Below, piece after piece: positions 33,762 to 42,683 of a stretch of 64,000 bases of DNA. The DNA is from Thermasporomyces sp036564245 (GTDB lineage Bacteria > Actinomycetota > Actinomycetes > Propionibacteriales > Actinopolymorphaceae). Made by a program: the position numbers and the translations under genes. The stretch is taken from positions 1 to 64,000 of the forward strand of contig DATCKU010000077.1 of NCBI GenBank assembly GCA_036564245.1. Direction: 5' to 3'. The notes under the pieces were generated by a model. It ran no database searches and was not told where the DNA came from. It saw only the letters and a program-made list of their open reading frames with translations. The number at the start of each line of letters is the position of its first letter. Position 1 is the stretch's first letter.

Positions 33762-34397
33762 GTGACCGAAGACGATGCAGCACCAGCACCCATCGAGACC
33801 GTGGTCTTCGACGTTGGAGGTGTGCTCCTCGACTGGAATCCCCGGTACCTCTACCGTTCGCTGCTGCCCGACGATGACGCTGTGGAGCGGTTTCTCGCCG
33901 AGGTGTGCACGCCGGAGTGGAACCTCGCCCAGGACGCCGGCCGCCCATGGTCTGATGCGGTGGCTGAGCTCACCGCCCGGTTTCCCGACCACGCCGACCT
34001 GATTCGGGCCTACGACGAGCGCTGGCCCGAGATGATCGGCGGTGTGTTCGAGGATACGGTGTCGGTGTTGGCCGAGCTGCAGGACGCCGGCGTTCCGACG
34101 TACGCCCTCACGAACTTCTCCCAGGAGAAGTGGGAACTCGTCTTCGAACGCTGGGACTTCCTGCAGAAGCTGGACGGCGTCGTGGTGTCGGGGGTCGAGC
34201 GCGTGACCAAGCCCGATCCCGCGATCTATCGGGTGTTGCTGGAGCGCTACGGCCTCACGCCGGAGACGACGTTCTTCACCGACGACCAGCCCGCGAATGT
34301 CGCAGGAGCACGTGAGGTCGGCATGCAATCTGAGGTCTTCGTGGATGCGGCGAGCCTGCGATCTCGCCTGGTCGCTGCTGGACTCCTGCGCGCCTGA
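33762..34397 (+). CDS. HAD-family phosphatase (subfamily IA)
   Basis: A 211-residue haloacid-dehalogenase-fold hydrolase. Motif I is VVFDVGGVLLDW, where the second aspartate of DxD is replaced by glycine as in YihX-like and epoxide-hydrolase N-terminal members. Motif II is LTNFSQEKW, motif III the lysine in VTKPDPAIY, and motif IV TFFTDDQPANVAGA. The substrate may be a sugar phosphate or FMN-like compound, but this is not readable. A TAGAGT box 8 bases before the GTG suggests a leaderless mRNA. It precedes the Mrp gene by 2 bases. Confidence 0.83.
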   Translation: MTEDDAAPAPIETVVFDVGGVLLDWNPRYLYRSLLPDDDAVERFLAEVCTPEWNLAQDAGRPWSDAVAELTARFPDHADLIRAYDERWPEMIGGVFEDTVSVLAELQDAGVPTYALTNFSQEKWELVFERWDFLQKLDGVVVSGVERVTKPDPAIYRVLLERYGLTPETTFFTDDQPANVAGAREVGMQSEVFVDAASLRSRLVAAGLLRA

Positions 34398-34399
34398 TC

Positions 34400-35161
34400 A
34401 TGACACGAACCATCGTTTTCGCGAGCGGCAAGGGCGGGGTCGGCAAGAGCACCATCGCCGTGAATGTCGCAGCGGCCATGGCCAAGCACGGCCTCAGGGT
34501 CGGCTTGGTGGACGCCGACGTCTACGGTCCGGACGTCCCCGCCATGCTCGGGATCACCCGACGCACGGAAGCGAAGTCCCTCACGCTGTGGAGCGCCAAC
34601 GCTCCGAAGCTGGAGCCACTCGAGGCATTTGGCATCAAGATCATGTCGCCGCAGTTCCTGATCTCTGAGGATCAGGCGTTGGACTGGTCGATCCTGCTGG
34701 TCGAGTTGCTCGTGCGCCGGTTCGTCCACGAGACCGACTGGGGTGAGCTCGACTTCCTCCTCGTCGACCTGCCGCCGGGCACCGGGGACCTCCAGCAGGT
34801 GATCTTCAACCTGCTTCCCGAGGCGCGCGCCGTGCTCGTCGTCACCCCGCAGTACGTCTCACACCTCGACGCCCGGAAGCTGGTGTCGATGCTGCGCAGG
34901 TGCAAGCTCCGGATCCTCGGGGCGGTGGAGAACATGTCGGCACTCCCGTGTCCGCACTGCGGACACGACATCCAGCTGTACGAACGGGCGGCGCCGGAGC
35001 GCACTCTGTGGAGTCAGGGCATCGAACACCTGGCCGCGGTCCCGTTCACCGCGGTCGATGAGGACCACGTCGCGGGCAGACCCTTCGTCCTCGCCAACCC
35101 GCAGGCACCGACAGCGCGTGAGCTCAATGCTCTCGCCCTCACAATCGCGTCGCACGCCTAG
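34400..35161 (+). CDS. Mrp/NBP35-type P-loop ATPase (iron-sulfur carrier)
   Basis: A 253-residue deviant-Walker-A ATPase of the ApbC/Nbp35 family that transiently binds and passes on 4Fe-4S clusters. The P-loop is GKGGVGKST with the signature lysine; VDADVYGPDVPAML, LLVDLPPGTGD and the cluster-binding CPHC in ENMSALPCPHCG are present. It lacks the N-terminal MIP18 domain of long Mrp proteins, so it is a short form. Its stop overlaps the convergent DinB gene stop by 3 bases. Confidence 0.87.
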   Translation: MTRTIVFASGKGGVGKSTIAVNVAAAMAKHGLRVGLVDADVYGPDVPAMLGITRRTEAKSLTLWSANAPKLEPLEAFGIKIMSPQFLISEDQALDWSILLVELLVRRFVHETDWGELDFLLVDLPPGTGDLQQVIFNLLPEARAVLVVTPQYVSHLDARKLVSMLRRCKLRILGAVENMSALPCPHCGHDIQLYERAAPERTLWSQGIEHLAAVPFTAVDEDHVAGRPFVLANPQAPTARELNALALTIASHA

Positions 35162-35670
35162 CGACGCTCGAGGATCCCGCGCACGAACGCCGCCTGGCCC
35201 ACGTGCTGCATGTCGTCGTCCATCACGCTGACCAGGCGTACGCCCAGGGTGACCGGCGGCGTCCACGACGTGTCGACCACCCGGGAGAAGTCGGCGTCGG
35301 TCAAGCCGCTGAGGAACTGGACCGTGCGATCGTGCACGGCGTCGTGGTAGCCCGTGAGCAGGTCGGCCGTCACGTCCCGCACGCGTGCCACGTCGGCGCT
35401 GTAGTGGCCGTAGCCGGTGTCACTCGGCGGGAACGGGAGCCCGAACCGCTCGTGCCAGCCGTCTGCGATCCAGAGCTGCTCACTGCCGGCCACGTCGGCG
35501 ATGTGGTCGTCTTGGACCCGGGTGAGGTGCCAGACCAGCCAGGCGATCGAGTTCGCCTCGTCGTCCAGGCGTGTCGCCAGCTGCTCCGGGCCCAGTCCGG
35601 AGACCACCGCGTGGACGTTGTCCCGGATTCGGCCGTACGCGTCGATCAACAGCTCGGTGCTCGCGGTCAC
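35158..35670 (-). CDS. DinB-family protein
   Basis: A 170-residue four-helix DinB/DUF664 protein. Metal-ligand histidines fit WLVWHLTRVQDDHIAD and MDDDMQHVGQAAFVRG. Such proteins are often mycothiol- or bacillithiol-dependent transferases; the substrate is unknown. The gene is tail-to-tail with the Mrp gene with a 3-base overlap and heads a minus-strand run with the broken Nudix gene upstream. Confidence 0.82.
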   Translation of the reverse strand: MTASTELLIDAYGRIRDNVHAVVSGLGPEQLATRLDDEANSIAWLVWHLTRVQDDHIADVAGSEQLWIADGWHERFGLPFPPSDTGYGHYSADVARVRDVTADLLTGYHDAVHDRTVQFLSGLTDADFSRVVDTSWTPPVTLGVRLVSVMDDDMQHVGQAAFVRGILERR

Positions 35671-35709
35671 GGGGAACTCCTCATGCTCGGGTCGCGTTGG
35701 CGGGGTGCG

Positions 35710-36251
35710 TCATGACTTCAGTACCCCGAAGGCCAGGGCGTAGAGCACGGCGGTGAGCGACAGCCCGTTCGGCATCTTGCCCGACTGGATCAGCGAGAGG
35801 ACGTCGTCCAACGGGACCCACTCGATCCGTTCCGCCTCGTCGGTGTCGCTCGGCGGCCCGAGACGGACCGCGCCGTCGGCTGCGAAGAGGTGGAAAGTCT
35901 GGTCGCACAGGCCCTCGAGCGGGTGGTAGCTCGTGAGGTGCCGCAACGGTCCGGGCTGCCAGCCTGTGTCTCCTCGACGACCTCGCGTGCCGCCGCTTCG
36001 ACGGGCGTCTCGCCGCGCTCCACCAGGCCGGCCGGAACTCCCAACCCCACGTGTCGGTGACGAACCGGTGCCGCCACAGCAAGAGCAGGCCACGTTCGGA
36101 GTCGTGGACGACGAACCCCTACGGCGTGGCGTGGCAACCGTACGACCGCGTGGTCGAACCGGCTGCCGCTGGGAAGCTCGACGTCGGCGAGCATGAGGCG
36201 TACCCACGGGGACTCGTAGATCGCCCGTTCACCGTGTTGGGTCCAGCGCAT
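35710..36251 (-). pseudogene. Nudix hydrolase interrupted by three frame changes
   Basis: Reading the minus strand from ATG 36251, the family sequence runs through three frames: MRWTQHGERAIYESPWVRL... to RHAVG; then VVHDSERGLLLLWRHRF to TDTWGWE; then VPAGLVERGE...REVVEET; then GWQPGPLRHLTSYHP to the stop. The breaks are at a CCCC run (36116-36119), near 36037/36038, and at a TGTGT repeat (35965-35969). Corrected, the Nudix box GX5EX7REUXEEXGU is perfect and the protein would be about 180 residues (ADP-ribose pyrophosphatase-like). Either a young pseudogene or clustered sequencing errors. Confidence 0.82.
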
Positions 36252-36297
36252 CCCCCGAACTGTAGTACCGCGCGAGGTCAGGCGACCGGCTGCTAAC

Positions 36298-36900
36298 GTG
36301 CCGCGGGTGGCGAGCCGGCCGGACATCTACATCAGCGCCGACGTGGAGGCTGACGGCCCGATACCGGGGCCGTACTCGATGCTGAGTTTCGGCCTCGCGG
36401 TCGCTGGTTCGTACGACGGTGAGACGTTCCGAGCTGCCGATCCCACGCGGCAGACGTTCTATGCCGAGCTGCGGCCGATCTCGGGTGAGTACGACCCGCA
36501 GGCGCTCGCGGTCAGCGGGCTCGACCGAGATCGCCTGATCCGAGAGGGACGCGACCCAGCTGACGCGATGACCGCGGCCGCGCAGTGGGTGAGGACCGTC
36601 ACGGATGGCGCCTTCCCCGTGTTCGTGGCGTTCCCGCTGAGCTTCGACTGGATGTGGATGTACTGGTACTTCGAACGTTTCGCGCCGGGTGGATCTCCTT
36701 TCCGTCATTCGCGGTGTCTGGACCTTAAGACCATGTACGCCACGAAGGCCGGCGTGGTCGTCTCGCGGGCATCCAAGTCGTGCCTGCCCAGGTCGCTGCG
36801 CTCGCAGCGGCCGCACACTCACCACGCGCTGGACGACGCGATCGAGCAGGCCGAACTCGCCGCCAACCTGCTGCGCTGGAAACCGTCTGATCGTCCGTAG
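36298..36900 (+). CDS. DEDDh-type 3'-5' exonuclease
   Basis: A 200-residue DnaQ-fold exonuclease of a type often annotated as 3'-5' exoribonuclease in actinobacteria. The first acidic motif is YISADVEADGPIPG, the second is near FDWMWMYWYF, and the HHALDDAIEQAEL end supplies the catalytic histidine and last aspartate. Substrate (RNA or DNA) is not certain. GTG 36298 or GTG 36307 could be the start. It is divergent from the broken Nudix gene. Confidence 0.8.
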   Translation: MPRVASRPDIYISADVEADGPIPGPYSMLSFGLAVAGSYDGETFRAADPTRQTFYAELRPISGEYDPQALAVSGLDRDRLIREGRDPADAMTAAAQWVRTVTDGAFPVFVAFPLSFDWMWMYWYFERFAPGGSPFRHSRCLDLKTMYATKAGVVVSRASKSCLPRSLRSQRPHTHHALDDAIEQAELAANLLRWKPSDRP

Positions 36901-37028
36901 ACTGGCCTCCGGCGGACAACGAAGGCGACCGCCAGCCGGCGCGTGTCCCGACCGCCTCGAGCAGGTTTGCCGCCATGGGACCGCGAACGTGTCGGCACCG
37001 ACGTCGGGATGAAAGCGAGGAGATCCGC

Positions 37029-37577
37029 GTGGCCGTGCGACAAATCCGGCTTTTCGGCGATCCGATCTTGCGTACGCCGGCCGAGCCGGTGCGCGAGTTC
37101 GACAAGGAGCTCCGTGCGCTGGTGCGCGACCTTACCGACACGATGCTGGACGCGCCGGGTTCCGGGCTCGCCGCGCCGCAGATCGGGGTGGGCCTGCGGG
37201 TGTTCACCTACAACGTCGACGACGTGATCGGCCACTTGGTCAATCCTGAGCTGGTCGAGCTGTCGGAGGAGGAGCAGTTCGGTCCGGAGGGGTGCCTGTC
37301 CATTCCCGGATTCACGTTCGACTGCCGCCGGGCGATGCGCGTGGTCGCCAAGGGGTACAACATGTACGGCGAGCCGGTCACGATCGAGGGATCTGAACTC
37401 CTGGCTCGCTGTATCCAGCACGAGACCGACCACCTGGACGGCATCCTGTTCGTGGACCGGCTCGATCGAGAGGCGCGCAAGGAGGCGTTGCGCTTGATCA
37501 GGGAGGCCGAATGGGCAGGGGAGCAGCCGCCTGAGGTGCGCATCTCGCCACACGCCACCTTGGGGCGTGCCCTCTGA
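37029..37577 (+). CDS. def: Peptide deformylase
   Basis: Removes formyl from new polypeptides. All three motifs are intact: GSGLAAPQIG (motif 1), PEGCLSIPG (motif 2, metal cysteine) and QHETDHLDG (motif 3, HExxH/D-type metal histidines). GTG 37029 lies 7 bases after GAGGAG. The enzyme is followed by fmt, the formylating partner, 54 bases downstream. Confidence 0.95.
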   Translation: MAVRQIRLFGDPILRTPAEPVREFDKELRALVRDLTDTMLDAPGSGLAAPQIGVGLRVFTYNVDDVIGHLVNPELVELSEEEQFGPEGCLSIPGFTFDCRRAMRVVAKGYNMYGEPVTIEGSELLARCIQHETDHLDGILFVDRLDREARKEALRLIREAEWAGEQPPEVRISPHATLGRAL

Positions 37578-37631
37578 TCCGACAGCCACAGCGGCTGCGC
37601 ACTGACACCGGTTGAGCGGAGGTTCGAGCTC

Positions 37632-38558
37632 GTGCGCTTGGTGTTCGCGGGAACCCCTGAGCTCGCCCTGCCCTCCCTGGAGGCGTTGTTGGCGAGCGAT
37701 CACGACGTCGTGGCCGTGGTGACCCGTCCAGACGCGCCGTCCGGCCGGGGTCGCAAGCTGCATCAGTCGCCGGTGGCGGAGCGGGCCGAGGCGGCAGGGC
37801 TGCGAGTTCTCAAGCCTGGTTCGCCGAAGGACCCCGAGTTCTTGGAGCAGCTTCGCGAGCTGGCGCCGGACTGCTGCCCGGTGGTGGCCTATGGCGGCTT
37901 GCTGCCACGGCCGGTGCTCGAGGTCCCGCGGCACGGATGGATCAATCTGCACTTCTCGCTGCTGCCCGCATGGCGGGGAGCAGCGCCGGTGCAGCACGCG
38001 ATCCTCGCAGGCGACGAGGTGACAGGTGCCACGACGTTCCAGATCGTCGAGGCGCTCGACGCCGGACCGATCTACGGCACCGTGACCGAGCCGATCCGAC
38101 CCGACGACACGGCAGGCGATCTGCTGGAGCGGCTGTCCCACAGCGGCGCACGGTTGCTGCTCGCCACCCTGGACGGCATCGCCGCCGGGACGTTGGAGGC
38201 CAGGCCTCAGCCGGCGGAGGGCGTGAGCTATGCCGGCAAGATCGAGGTCGAGCACGTCCGCATCGACTGGTCGAAGCCGGCTTTCCACATCGACCGGCTG
38301 GTGCGGGCGGCGACGCCGGCGCCGGGTGCCTGGACGACGTTCCGCGGGGGACGGCTCAAGATCGGGCCGGTGACCGTGGAGACGGACGCCTTGGAACTTC
38401 CTCCGGGTGAGATCGTGGCCGAGAAGACGCGGGTCCTGGTCGGAACGGGCAGCATCCCGGTGCGTCTGGGAACCGTGCAGCCGCACGGCAAGAAGCCCAT
38501 GCCCGCGGCCGACTGGGCCCGTGGTGTCCATCCCCGCCCGAACGAGACGCTGGTCTAG
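37632..38558 (+). CDS. fmt: Methionyl-tRNA formyltransferase
   Basis: Formylates initiator Met-tRNA using 10-formyl-THF. The catalytic Asn-His-Asp region reads NLHFSLLPAWRGAAPVQHAI and the N-terminal Rossmann strand FAGTPELALPSLEALL. The C-terminal OB-like domain (KTRVLVGTGSIPV onward) binds tRNA. 308 residues is typical. Forms a def-fmt-rsmB-rpe series. Confidence 0.95.
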   Translation: MRLVFAGTPELALPSLEALLASDHDVVAVVTRPDAPSGRGRKLHQSPVAERAEAAGLRVLKPGSPKDPEFLEQLRELAPDCCPVVAYGGLLPRPVLEVPRHGWINLHFSLLPAWRGAAPVQHAILAGDEVTGATTFQIVEALDAGPIYGTVTEPIRPDDTAGDLLERLSHSGARLLLATLDGIAAGTLEARPQPAEGVSYAGKIEVEHVRIDWSKPAFHIDRLVRAATPAPGAWTTFRGGRLKIGPVTVETDALELPPGEIVAEKTRVLVGTGSIPVRLGTVQPHGKKPMPAADWARGVHPRPNETLV

Positions 38559-38620
38559 TGATGGCTGGCCCGCAGACACGGCAGATGCCACGCGACTAGA
38601 GGAAGGGGCGCGGGTCACGC

Positions 38621-40036
38621 ATGCCACAACGGTCTCGTCATGGGGGAGCGCGGAAAACCCAGCGACCTCGAGCCAAGGTCGACGCGGCTCGGCGGGCGGC
38701 GTACGACGTGATCCATGCGGTTTCCGTTCGTGATGCGTACGCCAATCTCGCGCTGGCCGCCACGCTTCGCGAGCGCGGGTTGTCTGGCAAGGACGCGGCC
38801 TTTGCCACCGAGCTGGCGAGCGGCACGCTGCGCAGGCGGGGCAGCTACGACGCGGTCCTGACCCGCTGCGTTCAGCGCCCGCTGCGAAAGCTCGACGCCG
38901 AGGTGCTCGACGTCTTGCGCATGGGTGCGCACCAGCTGCTGGGCATGCGGGTTCCCGCACACGCGGCCGTCGCGACCAGCGTGGATCTCGCGCGTAGTGT
39001 CGCCGGTGTCAGCGTCACGAGCTTCGTCAACGCCGTCCTGCGCAAGGTTGCCGCCCGTGACGTCGACGAGTGGCTCGCCGAGATCGCCCCGGCGTACGAC
39101 ACCGATCCGGTCGGTCATCTCGCGGTCGTCCACGCCCATCCGCCCTGGATCGTGCAGGCGTTCCAAGAGGCGCTCGGCGGCTCGCTCGACGAGACTGCTG
39201 CCCTCCTGGCGGCGGACAACGAGCCGGCCTCCGTGACGTTGGCGGCAAGGCCGGGGCGGAGCACGGTCGAGGAGCTGATCGACGCTGGGGCGCGAAGGGG
39301 CCGGTGGTCGCCGTACGCGGCGGTGCTGGAGTCGGGTGATCCCTACGCGATCCCGGCCGTTGCGGAGGGTCGGGCCGGTGTGCAGGACGAAGGCAGCCAG
39401 TTGGTGACGAACGCTCTGGCGGCGGTCACGATCGAGGGCCGGGATTCGTTCTGGCTCGACATGTGTGCTGGCCCGGGCGGCAAGGCCGCCTTGCTGGCGA
39501 GTCTCGCGGCCGACCGTTCGGCTGGTCTGGTAGCTGGCGACGTTGCACCGCACCGGGCGGCACTCACCGCCCGTGCGCTTCGCGCACAAGACGGTAGGTG
39601 GGTGCCCGGTGCTCTGGGCACGGTCGTTGCCGACGGCCGCGCGGGTCCGTGGCGGTCAGGCGCGTTCGATCGGGTTCTCCTCGACGCGCCGTGCACGGGA
39701 CTCGGCGCGCTGCGTCGAAGGCCGGAGTCGCGGTGGCGGCGTACGCCTGAGGAGCCTGCCGAACTCCAGCGGCTGCAGATCGAGCTGTGCCACAAGGCGT
39801 TGGATGCCGTGCGCGTCGGTGGTGTGGTGGCCTACGTGACCTGCTCGCCGCATCTCGCGGAGACCCGCGATGTGGTCACGGCCGTCCTCGAGAGCCGGGA
39901 CGACGTTGTACGAGTCGACGCCCGGCCGTACCTTCCTGGTGTCCCTGAGCTCGGGGAAGGACCGGACGTGCAACTCTGGCCGCATCGACACGGCACCGAT
40001 GCGATGTATCTCGCGCTGCTGAAGCGTGCCGCATGA
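38621..40036 (+). CDS. rsmB: 16S rRNA (cytosine-967-C5)-methyltransferase RsmB
   Basis: A 471-residue fusion of an N-terminal NusB-like RNA-binding domain (AARRAAYDVIHAV...FATELASGTLRRRG) and a Rossmann methyltransferase. SAM binding is at LDMCAGPGGKAALLASLAA. The two catalytic cysteines are in LLDAPCTGLGALRRRPE and AYVTCSPHLAE. The N-terminal 20 residues are basic and disordered-looking. Last bases overlap an open frame that runs into rpe. Confidence 0.94.
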   Translation: MPQRSRHGGARKTQRPRAKVDAARRAAYDVIHAVSVRDAYANLALAATLRERGLSGKDAAFATELASGTLRRRGSYDAVLTRCVQRPLRKLDAEVLDVLRMGAHQLLGMRVPAHAAVATSVDLARSVAGVSVTSFVNAVLRKVAARDVDEWLAEIAPAYDTDPVGHLAVVHAHPPWIVQAFQEALGGSLDETAALLAADNEPASVTLAARPGRSTVEELIDAGARRGRWSPYAAVLESGDPYAIPAVAEGRAGVQDEGSQLVTNALAAVTIEGRDSFWLDMCAGPGGKAALLASLAADRSAGLVAGDVAPHRAALTARALRAQDGRWVPGALGTVVADGRAGPWRSGAFDRVLLDAPCTGLGALRRRPESRWRRTPEEPAELQRLQIELCHKALDAVRVGGVVAYVTCSPHLAETRDVVTAVLESRDDVVRVDARPYLPGVPELGEGPDVQLWPHRHGTDAMYLALLKRAA

Positions 40037-40173
40037 CCCGTCCCACGAACCCCGTGTCCGACGAAGGCGGTCCGACGGATCGTGTCGGACGGATGACTGC
40101 GCGCCTTCCTGCGCAGGAGGTTTCGGGCAGCTCACTCCACGAGCCACAGGATGCGCTCAGTAGGGTCGGGGTC

Positions 40174-40866
40174 ATGGGCGTACAGATCTCGCCGAGCATC
40201 CTGTCGGCTGACTTCGCGCGTCTGGCTGACGCGGCCGCGAGCGTGTCGAACGCCGACTGGCTGCACGTCGACGTGATGGACAACCACTTCGTGCCCAACC
40301 TCACCATCGGGCTCCCGGTCGTGCAGTCGCTGCTTGCCGCGACCTCGCTGCCCATCGACTGCCACCTGATGATCGAGGACCCCGATCGCTGGGCACCGGG
40401 GTACGCCGAGGCCGGCGCGGCCAGCGTCACGTTCCACGTCGAGGCGGCGCATGCCCCGATCAGGCTCGCGCGGGAGCTGCGCAGCAAGAACACCCGGGCC
40501 GGGATGGCACTCAAGCCCGCGACGCCGATCGAGCCGTACGAAGATCTGCTGCCCGAGCTCGACATGATCCTCGTGATGACCGTGGAGCCCGGGTTCGGCG
40601 GCCAGCAGTTCCTCGACGTGTGCGTGCCCAAGATCCGGCGCTGCCGGGAGTTGATCGCCAAGCACGGCGGCGAGGTCTGGCTTCAGGTGGATGGCGGCGT
40701 CTCGGCGGAGACGATCGAGCGTTGCGCCGAGGCGGGCGCCGACGTGTTCGTCGCAGGCTCGGCGGTCTACGCCGCCGACGACCCCAGCCGGGTGGTCGAC
40801 GAGCTGCGTCGGCTCGCCGAGCAGGCCACCGCTCGGGCGGCATGGCCGAGCGGCGACGTCGGGTGA
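40174..40866 (+). CDS. rpe: Ribulose-phosphate 3-epimerase
   Basis: Interconverts ribulose 5-phosphate and xylulose 5-phosphate. TIM-barrel signatures: ISPSILSADFARL, LHVDVMDNHFVPNLTIG with metal ligands, CHLMIEDPD, MTVEPGFGGQQF and VDGGVSAETI. ATG 40174 follows GGGTCGGGG. The frame is open back to 40033, giving a 47-residue extension that would overlap rsmB, but it is not family-like. Supplies pentose phosphates, relevant to the neighbouring riboflavin genes, which use ribulose 5-phosphate. Confidence 0.94.
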   Translation: MGVQISPSILSADFARLADAAASVSNADWLHVDVMDNHFVPNLTIGLPVVQSLLAATSLPIDCHLMIEDPDRWAPGYAEAGAASVTFHVEAAHAPIRLARELRSKNTRAGMALKPATPIEPYEDLLPELDMILVMTVEPGFGGQQFLDVCVPKIRRCRELIAKHGGEVWLQVDGGVSAETIERCAEAGADVFVAGSAVYAADDPSRVVDELRRLAEQATARAAWPSGDVG

Positions 40867-40980
40867 TCCCGCGACGAGTCGGTGGCCAGTCGCGCAGTGT
40901 GGCGTATGTCATGGACGCCCGTCCTCCTGCGAGTTGCAGGTGCATGCGACACTGAACGTCGTACGAGCTCAGGCTCGCGC

Positions 40981-41158
40981 GTGCTCCGGGGTCGGTGAAA
41001 GTCCGAACCGGCGGTGACAGTCCGCGACCCGGTTGCCACGCCGGTGCTGCCAAGGGGAAGCGCCGGCACCGGGCCCCAGTTGTGAGGCCCGGGGCAAACG
41101 GTGGACCAGGTGGAATTCCTGGACCGACGGTGAAAGTCCGGATGGGAGGCAGCACGCG
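40981..41158 (+). ncRNA. FMN riboswitch (RFN element)
   Basis: The 5' half reads GTCGGTGAAAGTCCGAACCG with GCGGTGACAGTCCGCGACCC after it, and the 3' half reads GGACCGACGGTGAAAGTCCG, then GATGGGAGGCAGCAC: the conserved FMN-aptamer blocks. A variable GC-rich stem (about 41050-41100) is inserted between. It lies 137 bases upstream of ribE and should lower expression of the whole ribE-ribM-ribAB-ribH operon when FMN is plentiful. Confidence 0.95.
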
Positions 41159-41295
41159 GGTTCTAGCCGTACCCGCGCGGTTTGACGGCGTCGTGCATTC
41201 GAACGCGTGATCGCTTGCTGTCGCGGGTGCGCCGCGGACCCTCGCCAGCCCCCGGTGCCGCACGAGCGGGGACTGGAAGGCGAGGGAAACGACCG

Positions 41296-41949
41296 GTGTT
41301 CACCGGAATCATCGAAGAGCGTGGCGAGATCGTGGATCTCGTACGCCTGGATGCCTCGGCACGACTGAGTGTTCGCGGCCCGCTGGTGACTCGCGGCGCG
41401 CACCCCGGCCACTCGATCGCGGTGAACGGGTGCTGCCTCACCGTCACCGACGTCACGCCCGATGGCATCTTCACCGCCGACGTCATGGCGGAGACGCTGG
41501 CGCGTACGACCTTTGCTGACGCACGCCCTCATGACGCCGTCAACCTGGAGCGGCCAGTGCCATCCGACGGTCGGTTCGGCGGGCACATCGTCCAGGGTCA
41601 CGTCGACGGCACGGGCACGATCCTGCGACGCGAGCACACGCCACAGTGGCATCTGGTCGAGATCGGCGTGCCTAGGGACCTGATCCGCTATGTCGTGCCC
41701 AAAGGTTCCATCGCCGTCGATGGCGTCTCGCTCACTGTGGTCGACGTTCGCGAGGAACCCGAGCCTGCGTTCACGGTCGCGTTGATCCCGACGACGCTTG
41801 CCAACACGACGCTCGGCCTTCGTCAAGTAGGCGAGCGGGTGAATCTCGAGGTCGACGTTCTCGCGAAGTACGTCCAACGGCTCGCCGAGCCAGTCCTGCG
41901 TCCGCTCGAGTCCGGGCAACCAGAAGAAAGTGAAGGAGCACCTGCATGA
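41296..41949 (+). CDS. ribE: Riboflavin synthase, alpha subunit
   Basis: Dismutates 6,7-dimethyl-8-ribityllumazine to riboflavin. Two repeated barrel halves: MFTGIIEERGEI with VNGCCLTVT in the first, FGGHIVQGHVDGTGTI with IAVDGVSLTVVD in the second. GTG 41296 is the true start; the longer frame to 41182 lies in the leader. First gene behind the FMN riboswitch, with a 4-base overlap into the transporter gene. Confidence 0.95.
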   Translation: MFTGIIEERGEIVDLVRLDASARLSVRGPLVTRGAHPGHSIAVNGCCLTVTDVTPDGIFTADVMAETLARTTFADARPHDAVNLERPVPSDGRFGGHIVQGHVDGTGTILRREHTPQWHLVEIGVPRDLIRYVVPKGSIAVDGVSLTVVDVREEPEPAFTVALIPTTLANTTLGLRQVGERVNLEVDVLAKYVQRLAEPVLRPLESGQPEESEGAPA

Positions 41950-42683
41950 ACGCCCTGACCTGGCTTCTCACGGCCGAACTCCACATCCTGGGCTCGGCGA
42001 TCCTCTGGCGCGAGATCATCGGGAACGGCTTCGGGTTGGCAAGTGCGATCTACGGGATGCGCCGCCGCGTGCTCGCCTGGCCGGTCGGCATGATCGGCAA
42101 CGTCCTGCTCTTCACCGTCTTCCTCGGCGGCGTCTTCGACACCCCTCAGGACAAGAACCTCTGGGGACAGGCGGCGCGCCAGGTGTTCTTCTTCGTCGTC
42201 AGCGCGTATGGCTGGTGGCGTTGGCGGCAGACCAGGGCTCGAGGCGAGGCAGCCGACGGCGGTGCGGTGGTGCCGCGATGGGCGACCTGGCGGGAGCGTG
42301 CGGGCCTGCTGGTTGTGACCCTGGTCGGTGTCGCGGTGTTCACCTATGTGCTCGGACTGCTGGGTTCCTGGGGTCCTCTCCCGGACGCATGGATTCTCAC
42401 GGGCAGCATCCTGGCGACCTATGGCATGGCCCGGGGCTGGGTGGAGTTCTGGCTCATCTGGATCGGTGTCGATGCGGTCGGCGTGCCCCTGCTCTTCGCC
42501 GCCGGCTTCTATCCGTCGGCGATCCTCTACCTCTTCTACGGCGGGTTCTGTGTGCTGGGCTTCGTGGCCTGGATGCGGGCCCAGAAGCGCCTGGCCGCCG
42601 ACGCCGTTCCGGTCGGCGGCGGTGTAGCAGTGGGCGGCCCGGTCCCCCGTGAACCGGATGCGCTGGCCGGTGATCAGCCGTGA
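41946..42683 (+). CDS. ribM: PnuC-family vitamin transporter, probable riboflavin transporter RibM (PnuX)
   Basis: A 245-residue membrane protein with about seven hydrophobic segments and PnuC-family features (EIIGNGFGLASAIYGMRRR, WPVGMIGNVLLFTVFLGGVF, QVFFFVVSAYGWWRWR). PnuC itself takes nicotinamide riboside, but members inside FMN-riboswitch operons of Corynebacterium and Streptomyces (PnuX/RibM) import riboflavin. The operon position, overlapping ribE and ribAB by 4 bases each, strongly favours riboflavin. The Pro/Gly-rich C-terminal tail is not conserved. Confidence 0.85.
   Translation: MNALTWLLTAELHILGSAILWREIIGNGFGLASAIYGMRRRVLAWPVGMIGNVLLFTVFLGGVFDTPQDKNLWGQAARQVFFFVVSAYGWWRWRQTRARGEAADGGAVVPRWATWRERAGLLVVTLVGVAVFTYVLGLLGSWGPLPDAWILTGSILATYGMARGWVEFWLIWIGVDAVGVPLLFAAGFYPSAILYLFYGGFCVLGFVAWMRAQKRLAADAVPVGGGVAVGGPVPREPDALAGDQP

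Noticed and set aside
36819..38960. Minus-strand open frame of 713 codons
   Set aside because: Shadow of def and fmt on the plus strand; composition is non-protein-like.
40033..40173. 47-residue N-terminal extension of ribulose-phosphate epimerase
   Set aside because: Open frame but unlike the family; ATG 40174 has a better ribosome binding site and begins at the first barrel strand.
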